A stretch of DNA of 64,000 nucleotides from Janthinobacterium sp. Marseille (GTDB taxonomy: Bacteria > Pseudomonadota > Gammaproteobacteria > Burkholderiales > Burkholderiaceae_D): the NCBI RefSeq assembly GCF_000013625.1, contig NC_009659.1, forward strand, positions 4,030,001 to 4,094,000, given 5' to 3'. Position 1 is the stretch's first letter. Every line of letters begins with the position of its first letter. The notes under the pieces are model-generated. The model did no database searches and was not told where the DNA came from. It saw nothing but the letters and a program-made list of their open reading frames with translations. Shown piece after piece: positions 18,568 through 27,455 of this stretch. A program made the translations under genes and the position numbers.

Positions 18568-19527
18568 TCAACGCCGCTTTTTGACGCGTCCTATGCCTTC
18601 TTCGGTGCTGGCGCTCAATTGCTCACGCAGCCATTTATGCGCAGGATTACGCGCATCCCGTTCGTGCCACAGCATGTCGACGTGCACATCCGGCAATTCA
18701 AACGGCAGGTCCTTGGCAATCAATGCTTCCGCCATACCGGTAGAAGCGATCAAATGGCGCGGTAAAACCGTAATCAGGTCGGAACTGGCGACAACGCGGC
18801 CGGCGGTAAAGAATTGATTCACGGTCAGCAGGATGCGACGTTCGCGGCCAAGATTGGTCAGCGCCTCATCCATCAAACCTTTCGCACGTCCGGAAAAACT
18901 CACCAACAAATGATGCGCCGCACAATAGTTGTCCAGTGTCAGTTCGACTTTGGCCAAAGGGTGGTTTTTCCGCATCACACAGACATATTCGCCGGTATAT
19001 AGACGTTCATGGCGGATCTGCGAAACAGCCGTGTTCTGGCCGCTTGCCAATTGCGCCGCGACGCCCGGGAAAAAGCCGATTGCGAGATCAATATCACCGC
19101 GTAACAGCATGGGACGTGGTTCACGTGTGGTCAGCGGCACCATGCGGACATTCAAGCCTGGCGCGTCTTTTTCGATCGCCCTTACCAGGAAAGGCAGCCA
19201 TAAGGCGGCGGTGGCATCGGCCATTGCCATACGGAAAGTCGTGTTGGCGCGGGAGACATCAAAGGTATCGGGTGTGACCGCGGCTTCGAGGTCGGACAGC
19301 GCGCGGCGTACCACCGGCCATAGCTCTTCGGCCCGTGACGTCGGTTTGACACCGTGGGCGGTGCGGATCACCAGCTCGTCGCCCAGGGTGTCGCGCAAGC
19401 GGCGCAAGGCATTGGACACGGCAGGTTGTGTCATTGCCAACAAATTCGCGGCGCGGGTCAGGTTTTGCTCCGTCATGACAGCGTCAAAGACGCGCAAGAG
19501 GTTCAGATCCAGGGTTAGAAAACTCAT
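18568..19527 (-). CDS. LysR family transcriptional regulator
   Basis: 319 aa. The N-terminal winged helix (DLNLLRVFDAVMTEQNLTRAANLLAMTQPAVSNALRRLR, given here as separate elements of one HTH) is followed by a type 2 periplasmic-binding-like effector domain. The MTQPAVSNALRRLRDTLGDELVIRT pattern resembles NodD/LinR/NahR-type members. Its target is unclear: it is convergent with the amidotransferase and divergent from a repeat-containing small protein at 19681, with a 153-bp gap. Confidence 0.87.
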   Translation of the reverse strand: MSFLTLDLNLLRVFDAVMTEQNLTRAANLLAMTQPAVSNALRRLRDTLGDELVIRTAHGVKPTSRAEELWPVVRRALSDLEAAVTPDTFDVSRANTTFRMAMADATAALWLPFLVRAIEKDAPGLNVRMVPLTTREPRPMLLRGDIDLAIGFFPGVAAQLASGQNTAVSQIRHERLYTGEYVCVMRKNHPLAKVELTLDNYCAAHHLLVSFSGRAKGLMDEALTNLGRERRILLTVNQFFTAGRVVASSDLITVLPRHLIASTGMAEALIAKDLPFELPDVHVDMLWHERDARNPAHKWLREQLSASTEEGIGRVKKRR

Positions 19528-19680
19528 ATTATTTTTACCAAAATTAGCTCAATCAAGAGAGAGGCAGTCATATTCACGAAAACGATGACTGGTATCCTAA
19601 ATTGAAATTAGATTTATATCTCTATCCTACCTATACTGCAATGCAACAACAAGGACTATTAGAGAAAAAAGGAAATCATC

Positions 19681-20169
19681 ATGTCAACTTTATCGAATAA
19701 CTCATACACGAACCCGGCGCTGATCGCCGTTCCTGCAGTGTTGGCTGCGATCGGCCTCGCATACAGCCCGGCCCGCCCAGCAATCATCGCGGTAGCAGCT
19801 GTCGTCGCGGTGGCAGTACTGTTCAAACCACTGACCCTGGCGCTGTTGCGTACGGCTTTGCTGGCAATCACACCTAGCCAAACGGTTGCAGTTGCGAAGA
19901 AAAGTGCTGTCGCTGTAGCAAGCCCGGTACAAACCGCATTTGCATTGAATCGTCAAGCGAACCAGATCGCACAAACGCAACCTGCCCTGGCTGCCGAACT
20001 GCGTATGCGCGCTGCTTACTCTGCACCACAACGCATCAGCAAACGCGTCGCAGTGAAAGCACATGCACCGGTACAAACCGCATTTGCACTGAACCGCAAA
20101 GCGAACCAGATTGCCCAGACCCAACCTGAACTGGCGGCCAAGCTGCGTATGCAAGCTGCTTACGCTTAA
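19681..20169 (+). CDS. Hypothetical protein with N-terminal membrane segments and a duplicated repeat
   Basis: 162 aa; family not recognised. Residues ~10-65 are hydrophobic (two likely membrane segments). The C-terminal half holds two near-identical units starting PVQTAFALNR, continuing ANQIAQTQP and ending LRMRAAY / LRMQAAY (about residues 82-110 and 133-162), joined by a basic linker. A ribosome binding site AAAGGAAA precedes the ATG. Nucleotide identity of the repeats is high, so the duplication looks recent. Confidence 0.7.
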   Translation: MSTLSNNSYTNPALIAVPAVLAAIGLAYSPARPAIIAVAAVVAVAVLFKPLTLALLRTALLAITPSQTVAVAKKSAVAVASPVQTAFALNRQANQIAQTQPALAAELRMRAAYSAPQRISKRVAVKAHAPVQTAFALNRKANQIAQTQPELAAKLRMQAAYA

Positions 20170-20189
20170 CGCCTGAGCCCGAGTTTTAG

Positions 20190-20432
20190 TTGAACGGTAA
20201 TCAAATATATCTGATCAATTTAATGCGACTGATAGCAGGCAACCTTTATGCCAGTTATGTCGTCCATGCATTACGTTGGTCACCTGCAGTACAAGCGCTG
20301 TTATCTGGCGTGGTGTTAAACGGTGGCGGCAGTTTCGCCGCCGTGCTCATCAGCCGGGCGCTGCGACCACGAATTGCGCGCATCCGGAAAAGTTTTAATG
20401 CCGATACCGAAGCGGTCAGCCCACAAGGATGA
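20190..20432 (+). CDS. Small hypothetical membrane protein
   Basis: 80 codons from a TTG at 20190, or about 69 from an ATG at 20223. It is weakly hydrophobic in the middle (VQALLSGVVLNGGGSFAAVLIS) with a basic tail RPRIARIRK. It lies 20 bp after the repeat protein and before a terminator at 20492, which favours real co-transcription. No family recognised. Confidence 0.4.
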   Translation: MNGNQIYLINLMRLIAGNLYASYVVHALRWSPAVQALLSGVVLNGGGSFAAVLISRALRPRIARIRKSFNADTEAVSPQG

Positions 20433-20491
20433 TCGTTTCGGTAAACGCTTTTACCAGTGTCTCCTCTTCCCTCTCAAGGAAGTACTTAAGG

Positions 20492-20525
20492 TCCCGCGAG
20501 TCCAAAGCTCGGCGGGATTTTTTTC
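20492..20525 (+). terminator. rho-independent terminator
   Basis: Stem TCCCGCGAG (20492-20500) pairs with CTCGGCGGGA (20508-20517) with one bulge, followed by seven T. It closes the 19681-20432 unit. Confidence 0.75.
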
Positions 20526-20706
20526 GTCTGTAGCAAAGAATAGCGCTAAAGCATGACTGTTGTTTAAATCGGCTATTTTTTCCGATGTCATGATAAAGAA
20601 GCTAATTTCGTGCAAAATACAGCAAGGTAATCGTTTTGCACATCATCTATCCGGTGCAGCAAGGATAGTGCAGTGATGTTGATACTTAATTACGGAGTCA
20701 AGCAAC

Positions 20707-20889
20707 TTGGGCCGTCTGATCAAAAACAACTATTCCAATATCGCATTGTTGAAAGACTTGATGACAACGCCGCCGATGACGGCCAAGCAACATGCGGAAA
20801 TCATGCGCAAGCGCATCGCTCATCGGCGTATGCTGGAAGAGGCGAAAGAACTGAAAACCGCCAGCGAAGATGTATTCGAACAGTTGTAA
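20707..20889 (+). CDS. Small hypothetical protein
   Basis: 60 codons starting at TTG, with a GGAG ribosome binding site 9 bp upstream and a strong terminator 4 bp after the stop. Highly charged helix-forming sequence (MTAKQHAEIMRKRIAHRRMLEEAKELKTASEDVFEQL is the C-terminal two thirds, no Cys). Family not recognised; the flanking signals argue that it is expressed. Confidence 0.55.
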   Translation: MGRLIKNNYSNIALLKDLMTTPPMTAKQHAEIMRKRIAHRRMLEEAKELKTASEDVFEQL

Positions 20890-20892
20890 ATA

Positions 20893-20922
20893 AAAAAGCG
20901 CGGAATTCCGCGCTTTTGTTTT
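20893..20922 (+). terminator. rho-independent terminator
   Basis: Perfect stem AAAAGCGCGG/CCGCGCTTTT (20894-20903, 20908-20917) with a 4-base loop and T-rich tail. It ends the small gene at 20707-20889. The A/T flanks allow it to work in both directions. Confidence 0.85.
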
Positions 20923-20951
20923 ATGCCGGCTCCGAACTTACAGAGTCTGCT

Positions 20952-20979
20952 GCACTACGTATAGTTCCATACGTAGTGC
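20952..20979 (-). terminator. hairpin downstream of tupA
   Basis: Perfect 11-bp stem GCACTACGTAT/ATACGTAGTGC with a 6-base loop, 8 bp past the tupA stop on the reverse strand. No U-run follows, so it may be a 3' stability stem with the neighbouring terminator at 20893-20922 finishing transcription. Confidence 0.5.
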
Positions 20980-20986
20980 GCCCTTC

Positions 20987-21799
20987 TTACTTGGCCGATG
21001 GGAAGAAAACCTGTTCGCCGTCAATCTTGTAAGCAGCGATTTTCTTTTGGCCTTCAGGCGAGGTCAGGTAATCGATAAACTGCTTCGCACCCTTGTAGTT
21101 AATGTCTTTATACTTGGCCGGATTGACTGCAATCACGCCGTACGGATTAAACATTTTCTTGTCGCCCTGTACCACGATAGCCAGGCCGGTTTTGGCCTTA
21201 TAGGCACCGTAGGTAGCGCGATCGGACAAGGTGTAGGCTTGCAGCTCGCCGGCCATCGTCAGCACTTCACCCATACCCAGGCCTGCTGAGACATAAGCAC
21301 TGCCTTCCGGTTTCACGCCGATATCTTTCCAGTAGGATTTTTCCATAACGTCGGTACCGGAATTGTCACCGCGCGAAATGAATTTGGCCTTGCTGTCGAC
21401 GATCTTTTTCATCGCAGCCAATACATCCTTGCTGCCCTTGATGCCGGCCGGATCACTTACCGGGCCGACGATGATGAAGTCGTTGTACATCACATCGCGG
21501 CGATCAACGCCGTGACCTTCTGCGACAAATTTATCTTCCGCTGCGCGTGCGTGCACCAGTGTCACATCGACGTCGCCGTTCTTGGCCAGTTCCAGTGCCT
21601 TGCCGGTACCGACAGAGATCACGTGTACCTTGGAGTTGGTTTTGGCTTCAAACTCGGGCAACAGATAAGGCAGCAAGCCGGAGCTTTCCGTGCTGGTCGT
21701 GGTGGACAGTTTGATGATTTGTTGTGCGAAGCCGAATGGCGCGACGAATGCAGATGCCAGAACAACGGCGGCAAGACGCAATAATGGACGACGTGACAT
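20987..21799 (-). CDS. tupA: Tungstate/molybdate ABC transporter substrate-binding protein, TupA-like
   Basis: 270-aa periplasmic binding protein with a signal peptide (residues 1-25, ending FGFAQ). The TTTSTESSGLLPYLLP stretch typical of TupA lies right after it, and ISRGDNSGTDVMEKSYW matches the oxyanion site region. TupA proteins capture tungstate with very high affinity. No TupB permease or TupC ATPase is adjacent; it stands at the end of the fds operon, 101 bp after fdsD, so its job is presumably to feed metal to formate dehydrogenase. Confidence 0.85.
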   Translation of the reverse strand: MSRRPLLRLAAVVLASAFVAPFGFAQQIIKLSTTTSTESSGLLPYLLPEFEAKTNSKVHVISVGTGKALELAKNGDVDVTLVHARAAEDKFVAEGHGVDRRDVMYNDFIIVGPVSDPAGIKGSKDVLAAMKKIVDSKAKFISRGDNSGTDVMEKSYWKDIGVKPEGSAYVSAGLGMGEVLTMAGELQAYTLSDRATYGAYKAKTGLAIVVQGDKKMFNPYGVIAVNPAKYKDINYKGAKQFIDYLTSPEGQKKIAAYKIDGEQVFFPSAK

Positions 21800-21827
21800 G
21801 GTTCCTCCTGAAGTGTTTTAAGTGAAA

Positions 21828-21860
21828 ATGGCTGCGAACCCCGGAGGGCGGCGCAGCCAT
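21828..21860 (-). promoter_or_regulatory. intercistronic hairpin between fdsD and tupA
   Basis: Perfect 9-bp stem ATGGCTGCG/CGCAGCCAT with a 15-base GC-rich loop, in the 101-bp gap. It could lower read-through from fds into tupA or protect one end of the mRNA. No U-run. Confidence 0.4.
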
Positions 21861-21900
21861 GGTAATCGTGTTGAGTTGTCGAGACAACCCATCACAAAAT

Positions 21901-22131
21901 TTAGTTCAGCATTTTATGGGTGCGTACTGCATCGAGGACGATAGGTTTCAAGCCTTCGCCATTGTGCTGTTCTACATGCTCCATCAATGCGCGACGCATG
22001 CGTGGATCCCACGACCTTTTCAGATGGCCGGCGATTTCTTCCAGAGATTTGTTGCGGTCTCTCATGGTTTCAAAAAAGTCGCCGATCTGGTTAGCCATCT
22101 TGATCAGATTATCTACTGTGCTACCGCTCAT
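21901..22131 (-). CDS. fdsD: NAD-dependent formate dehydrogenase delta subunit
   Basis: 76 aa, the small delta subunit of the soluble NAD+-reducing Mo/W formate dehydrogenase. Recognised by MANQIGDFFETMRD, GHLKRSWDPRMRRAL and position after fdsC in the fdsGBACD order. It is needed for assembly or stability of the complex in relatives. Confidence 0.9.
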   Translation of the reverse strand: MSGSTVDNLIKMANQIGDFFETMRDRNKSLEEIAGHLKRSWDPRMRRALMEHVEQHNGEGLKPIVLDAVRTHKMLN

Positions 22132-22151
22132 TCTGCTCTTCCTTAATTAAA

Positions 22152-22979
22152 TTATTTCGACTCGCGTATCAGGCGATGCGCTTGCGCATAAACGACGTGG
22201 CTTTGGTCACGGACAAAACCAATCAGCGTGACATTGGTTTCTTCCGCCAGCTGTATGGCCAGGCTGGTTGGTGCTGAAATCGCGGCCAGGAAACCGATGC
22301 CCATGGTCGCCGACTTTTGTACCATTTCATAACTGGCGCGGCTGGTAATCAAAGCCGCTCCCTGCGTGAAATCACGCTTGTCATCAGCCATGGCGCCGAT
22401 CAACTTATCGAGTGCATTGTGGCGACCAACATCTTCACGCACCAGATCAACTGAACCATCCAGATTCAACCATGCCGCAGCGTGCGTGGCACCGGTGTGC
22501 TTTTGCAGACGCTGTTGCGACTTCATTGCCTTCATGCCGGCGTAAATCTGCCGTGCCGAAAACATTGCATGCCCGACGGTCGCCTGCGGATGACGAATCG
22601 CCTGTTCCAGCGTTTCTGCACCACATAAACCACAGCCGGTACGCCCGGTCATATTGCGGCGTTTGTCTTTCAGTGTGACAAAGCGTTCCGTCGCGATACG
22701 CATTTGTACCTGTATGCCTTCGCAGCCAGGTACAACTTCGCAATCGTATAGTTCGGACTTGTCTTTCAGTATGCCTTCACTCAGCGAAAAGCCGAGTGCA
22801 AAATCTTCCAGGTCGTAAGGCGAGGCAAGCATGACGGCGTGCGAAATACCGTTGTACTCCAACGCGATCGGCACTTCCTCTGCGACATCGTCCTCACAGA
22901 TCGTATGCTGGTCCGCATCCCATTTTTCTACCGGGACGCGAACCAGTGCTGTGCGTTCGTCGTCAGTGCTTGCATTCAT
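22152..22979 (-). CDS. fdsC: Formate dehydrogenase accessory sulfurtransferase FdsC/FdhD
   Basis: 275 aa, FdhD family: passes sulfur to the bis-MGD cofactor of formate dehydrogenase and in fds systems holds the cofactor for insertion. The TGCGLCG motif has two Cys (CGLC), and the C-terminal domain includes DVGRHNALDKLIG and TSRASYEMVQKSA. The ATG at 22979 is used; the preceding GTG would add one residue. It lies 29 bp after fdsA and 20 bp before fdsD. Confidence 0.93.
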   Translation of the reverse strand: MNASTDDERTALVRVPVEKWDADQHTICEDDVAEEVPIALEYNGISHAVMLASPYDLEDFALGFSLSEGILKDKSELYDCEVVPGCEGIQVQMRIATERFVTLKDKRRNMTGRTGCGLCGAETLEQAIRHPQATVGHAMFSARQIYAGMKAMKSQQRLQKHTGATHAAAWLNLDGSVDLVREDVGRHNALDKLIGAMADDKRDFTQGAALITSRASYEMVQKSATMGIGFLAAISAPTSLAIQLAEETNVTLIGFVRDQSHVVYAQAHRLIRESK

Positions 22980-23008
22980 CACACAGACCTTTAAGTTTTA
23001 GTCAGACC

Positions 23009-25882
23009 TTACTTCGATGTGGACAACTCCGAGCCACGTGGAATCATCTTCTCAGCGGCAAAGCTTTCTTGCTCGCGGTTGAAGCGATTATACGAGCGTT
23101 GCCATTCCGAAGGTTGGGCCACCGGCATTACTTGCACAGCTGTAACCTTGTACTCAGGGCAGTTGGTCGCCCAGTCGGACGAGTTGGTCGTAATCACGTT
23201 AGCACCCGATTCAGGGAAGTGGAACGTGGTGTACACGACGCCTGGCTGGATACGTTCGGTAATATCTGCACGCAATACCGTTTGACCGGCACGCGATTCA
23301 ATACCAACCCAGTCGTCCTGCTTGATGCCGCGCTCTTCTGCATCGTGCGGATGGATTTCCAGGCGATCTTCGCTGTGCCACATATTGTTGAAGGTACGAC
23401 GGGTTTGTGCACCAACGTTGTATTGCGACAGGATACGACCAGTGGTCAGGATCAATGGGAATTTCTTATTGACCTTCTCGCCAGCACCGAAGTACTTGGT
23501 ATTGATGAAGCGACCTTTACCGCGCACGAATTCTTCCGTGTGCATGGTTGGCGTACCTTCTGGCGCTTCCGCGTTGCAAGGCCACTGGATGCTGCCGCCC
23601 AATTCGTCGATACGCTTGAAGCTCACGCCGGTGAAGGTCGGGGTCAAGGCAGCGATCTCATCCATGATTTCACGTGGATGTTTGTAGTTCATTGGATAGC
23701 CGAGAGCGTTCGACAGCATTTGGGTGACTTCCCAGTCGCCGTAGCCCGATTTCGGTGGCATCACTTTGCGTACGCGCGAGATGCGACGTTCTGCATTGGT
23801 GAAGGTACCGTCTTTTTCCAGGAAGGACGAACCCGGCAGGAAGACGTGTGCGTATTTCGCGGTTTCGTTCAGGAAGATGTCCTGAACGATGATGCATTCC
23901 ATCGCTTCCAGAGCAGCGGTAACGTGCTGTGTGTTTGGATCGGACTGAACAATGTCTTCACCTTCGCAGTACAGGCCCATGAAGGTGCCGTCCATCGCTG
24001 CATCGAACATGTTCGGAATACGCAGGCCTGGTTCGGATTCCAGTGTGCAACCCCAAACTGCTTCGAATTCGGCGCGTGCGACGGAATCGGATACGTGACG
24101 ATAGCCTGGCAGTTCGTGCGGGAAGGAACCCATATCGCAGGAACCTTGCACGTTGTTTTGACCGCGCAACGGGTTCACGCCGACGCCGTCACGACCAATG
24201 TTGCCGGTTGCCATCGCCAGGTTGGCGATACCGATAACGGTGGTCGAACCTTGTGCGTGTTCGGTCACGCCGAGGCCGTAATAGATTGCTGCATTGCCGC
24301 CGGTTGCAAACAGACGCGCTGCGCCACGAATATCAGCAGCCGGTACACCGGATACTTCTTCCATTGCTTCTGGCGAGTTTTCTGGCAGCGAAACGAATTC
24401 TGCCCATTCTTCGAACGAGTCAACTTCGCAACGTGCTGCGATGAAGTCAGGTTTGTGCAGGTTTTCGGTGATGATCACGTGCGCCAGAGCATTGACGATA
24501 GCAACGTTGCTGCCTGGTTTCAGTTTCAGGTGATAGTCAGCCTGGATGTGCGGCGATTTAACCATTTCAGTGGTACGTGGATCGACAACGATCAGCTTCG
24601 CGCCCTGACGGATGCGGCGTTTCATTTGCGATGCAAATACAGGGTGACCGGACGCAGGGTTAGCACCGATGACCAGGATGACGTCAGACTTCATCACCGA
24701 TTCAAAGGTTTGTGTACCAGCGGATTCACCCATCGTTACTTTCAAGCCGTAACCGGTAGGCGAGTGGCAAACGCGTGCGCAGGTGTCAACGTTGTTGTTA
24801 CCGAATGCAGCACGGACCAGCTTTTGAACCAGGTAGCCTTCTTCGTTGGTGCAACGTGAGGAAACCAGGCCACCGATCGAATCCTTGCCGTATTTAGCCT
24901 GGATGCGTTTGAGTTCGGAAGCAGCGTAGTTGATCGCCTCATCCCACGATACTTCTTTCCATGGGTCGGTGATTTTGCTGCGGATCATCGGTTTCAACAT
25001 GCGGTCTTTATGTGTTGCATAACCCCATGCGAAGCGGCCTTTGACGCAAGCGTGACCCTGGTTGGCTTTACCATCCGGGTTCGGCACCATGCGTACCACT
25101 TCATTACCTTTCATCTCGGCCTTGAACGAGCAACCGACGCCGCAGTATGCGCAGGTCGTTACTTTGCTGTGTTCTGCCTGTCCCATCATGATGACGGTTT
25201 TTTCGGTCAGTGTTGCGGTCGGGCATGCGTCTACGCAAGCGCCGCAGGAGACGCATTCCGAATCAATGAAGTCTTCTTTTTGACCTGCCGAAACGCGCGA
25301 GGTGAAGCCGCGGCCGTCGATGGTCAGAGCGAAGGTACCTTGTGTTTCTTCGCAAGCGCGGACGCAGCGGTTACACACGATACATTTCGATGCGTCGTAG
25401 GTGAAGTAAGGATTGGATTCGTCTTTTTCCAGTTTCAGATGGTTTTCGCCATCGTAGCCGTAACGTACGTCGCGCAGGCCGACTACACCAGCCATGTCCT
25501 GCAGTTCGCAGTTGCCGTTGGTTGGGCAGGTCAGGCAGTCCAGCGGGTGATCCGAGATGTACAGTTCCATCACGCCACGGCGGATGTCTGCCAGCTTAGG
25601 AGTCTGGGTTTTGACTTTCATGCCGGCTTCGGCAGGAGTCGTACACGATGCCGGATAGCCGCGACGGCCTTCGATTTCAACCAGGCACAGACGGCATGAG
25701 CCGAAAGATTCCAGGCTGTCGGTGGCACACAGCTTGGGTACGTTGATGCCGTACTCAGCTGCTGCACGCATGACGGAAGTGCCTTGCGGCACAGTGATGG
25801 CTACGCCATCGATTTCCAGGGAGATCATGACTTCGGACGTGCTTTTTTTCGTGCCGTAGTCGATACCGTTAAGTTGATTCAT
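23009..25882 (-). CDS. fdsA: NAD-dependent formate dehydrogenase alpha (catalytic) subunit
   Basis: 957-aa Mo/W-bis-MGD subunit oxidising formate to CO2. In order: NuoG-like N-terminal 2Fe-2S ferredoxin (CATDSLESFGSCRLC), His-type and 4Fe-4S cluster region (ASKCIVCNRCVRAC; CVSCGACVDACPT), an MGD-type 4Fe-4S (CAYCGVGC), then the molybdopterin domain with metal ligand Cys372 and His373 in RVCHSPTGYG. The start at 25882 has a GGAG site; an earlier in-frame start lacks one and overlaps fdsB. It is expected in the cytoplasm. Confidence 0.97.
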   Translation of the reverse strand: MNQLNGIDYGTKKSTSEVMISLEIDGVAITVPQGTSVMRAAAEYGINVPKLCATDSLESFGSCRLCLVEIEGRRGYPASCTTPAEAGMKVKTQTPKLADIRRGVMELYISDHPLDCLTCPTNGNCELQDMAGVVGLRDVRYGYDGENHLKLEKDESNPYFTYDASKCIVCNRCVRACEETQGTFALTIDGRGFTSRVSAGQKEDFIDSECVSCGACVDACPTATLTEKTVIMMGQAEHSKVTTCAYCGVGCSFKAEMKGNEVVRMVPNPDGKANQGHACVKGRFAWGYATHKDRMLKPMIRSKITDPWKEVSWDEAINYAASELKRIQAKYGKDSIGGLVSSRCTNEEGYLVQKLVRAAFGNNNVDTCARVCHSPTGYGLKVTMGESAGTQTFESVMKSDVILVIGANPASGHPVFASQMKRRIRQGAKLIVVDPRTTEMVKSPHIQADYHLKLKPGSNVAIVNALAHVIITENLHKPDFIAARCEVDSFEEWAEFVSLPENSPEAMEEVSGVPAADIRGAARLFATGGNAAIYYGLGVTEHAQGSTTVIGIANLAMATGNIGRDGVGVNPLRGQNNVQGSCDMGSFPHELPGYRHVSDSVARAEFEAVWGCTLESEPGLRIPNMFDAAMDGTFMGLYCEGEDIVQSDPNTQHVTAALEAMECIIVQDIFLNETAKYAHVFLPGSSFLEKDGTFTNAERRISRVRKVMPPKSGYGDWEVTQMLSNALGYPMNYKHPREIMDEIAALTPTFTGVSFKRIDELGGSIQWPCNAEAPEGTPTMHTEEFVRGKGRFINTKYFGAGEKVNKKFPLILTTGRILSQYNVGAQTRRTFNNMWHSEDRLEIHPHDAEERGIKQDDWVGIESRAGQTVLRADITERIQPGVVYTTFHFPESGANVITTNSSDWATNCPEYKVTAVQVMPVAQPSEWQRSYNRFNREQESFAAEKMIPRGSELSTSK

Positions 25883-25898
25883 TTTTCGCTCCAGTAGC

Positions 25899-27455
25899 TT
25901 AAGCTGCGTTTGCCAATGTTTTTTGATCGCCAAAATCTTCTGGGAAGTGATTCAGGGCGGACAACACCGGGAAAGGTGTCATATTGCCCATCGCACATAG
26001 CGATCCCGTTACCATCACATCGCACAAGTCACGCAGCAGATGGATCTGCTGTGGTCGATTCTGGTTCGCGATGATTTTGTCCATTACTTCCACACCACGT
26101 GTCGAGCCGATCCGGCACGGGGTGCACTTGCCGCACGATTCTTCTGCACAGAAGTGCATTGCGTAACGTGCTTGTTTGGCCATATCGACGGTATCGTCGA
26201 ACGCGACCAGACCACCATGGCCTACGGTAGAGGCAACGGCAGCGAATGCTTCATAGTCAAACGGTGTGTCGAACAGTGATTCAGGCATGTAGGCACCGAG
26301 TGGGCCACCAACCTGGACTGCACGGATAGGACGACCGGATTCGGAACCGCCACCAAAGTCGTACAGCAATTCGCGCAAGGTGACGCCGAATGCTTTTTCC
26401 ACCAGGCCGCCGTATTTCAGGTTGCCTGCCAATTGCATAGGCAAGGTACCGCGCGAACGACCCATGCCGTAGTTTTTGTAGAATTCGGCACCGCGCGACA
26501 AGATCAATGGAACGGCCGACAGCGAAATGACGTTGTTGATTACGGTTGGCTGGCCGAACAAGCCTTGCAGCGCCGGCAGTGGCGGTTTGGCGCGCACCAT
26601 GCCGCGTTTGCCTTCGATACTTTCCAGCATCGCAGTTTCTTCACCGCAAACGTAAGCGCCGGCGGCTTTACGTACTTGCAGGTTGAAAGTGCGGCCGGAG
26701 CCGAGGATGTTTTCACCGAGGTAGCCGGCAGCGTTGGCTGCGACGATCGCTTCATTCAGATTGGCGATCGAATGCGGGTATTCGGAACGAACGTAGATAT
26801 AACCTTCGGTTGCCTTGACGGCCAGGCCGGCGATGGTCATGCCTTCGATCAGCATGAATGGATCATCTTCCATCACCATGCGGTCGGAGAAGGTCCCGGA
26901 GTCGCCTTCATCGGCGTTACAGGCGATGTACTTTTGCGCAGCTTCTGCGCCGAGCACGGTTTTCCATTTGATGCCGGTAGGGAAAGCTGCGCCGCCGCGA
27001 CCACGCAGGCCGGAGTCGGTTACTTCCTGCACGATCGCAGCAGGTTCCATCGCGATCGCTTTTTTCAGGCCGACATAGCCGTCGTGCGCCAGGTAGTCTT
27101 CCAGCGAAACCGGGTCAGTAATACCAACGCGTACGAATTGCAGGCGCTCCTGTTTCTTCAGGTAAGGGATTTCTTCGGTCAGGCCGAGTGCTTTTGGATG
27201 GCTGCCGCCGGTGGTGAAACCGGCATCAAACAGGCCGGCCACTTCGTGCTCTTCGATAGGACCAAAGCCGATACGGCCGGCATCGGTTGCAACTTCAACC
27301 AGTGGCTCGAGCCAGAACATGCCGCGCGAACCATTGCGCACCAGCTTGATATCGATGCCGCGTGCCTTGGCTTCGCGTTCGATTGCCGCCGCGGTTTCAT
27401 TGGCGCCGAGCGCCAGGGCGGTCGAGTCGCGTGGAACAAATATGGTTACGGTCAT
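25899..27455 (-). CDS. fdsB: NAD-dependent formate dehydrogenase beta (diaphorase) subunit
   Basis: 518 aa, NuoF-like NAD/FMN subunit passing electrons from fdsA to NAD+. It has an N-terminal thioredoxin-like region, GLRGRGGAAFPTGIKW for FMN/NADH binding, and a C-terminal 4Fe-4S motif ESCGKCTPCRIG. It overlaps fdsG by 4 bp (ATGA) and is followed by fdsA 16 bp later. Confidence 0.97.
   Translation of the reverse strand: MTVTIFVPRDSTALALGANETAAAIEREAKARGIDIKLVRNGSRGMFWLEPLVEVATDAGRIGFGPIEEHEVAGLFDAGFTTGGSHPKALGLTEEIPYLKKQERLQFVRVGITDPVSLEDYLAHDGYVGLKKAIAMEPAAIVQEVTDSGLRGRGGAAFPTGIKWKTVLGAEAAQKYIACNADEGDSGTFSDRMVMEDDPFMLIEGMTIAGLAVKATEGYIYVRSEYPHSIANLNEAIVAANAAGYLGENILGSGRTFNLQVRKAAGAYVCGEETAMLESIEGKRGMVRAKPPLPALQGLFGQPTVINNVISLSAVPLILSRGAEFYKNYGMGRSRGTLPMQLAGNLKYGGLVEKAFGVTLRELLYDFGGGSESGRPIRAVQVGGPLGAYMPESLFDTPFDYEAFAAVASTVGHGGLVAFDDTVDMAKQARYAMHFCAEESCGKCTPCRIGSTRGVEVMDKIIANQNRPQQIHLLRDLCDVMVTGSLCAMGNMTPFPVLSALNHFPEDFGDQKTLANAA

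Noticed and set aside
22946..24859. 637-codon open frame on the + strand
   Set aside because: It is the antisense of fdsA, whose domains and cofactor motifs are unmistakable. The + frame has no ribosome binding site, is rich in His/Phe/Val from complementing biased codons, and shows no family.
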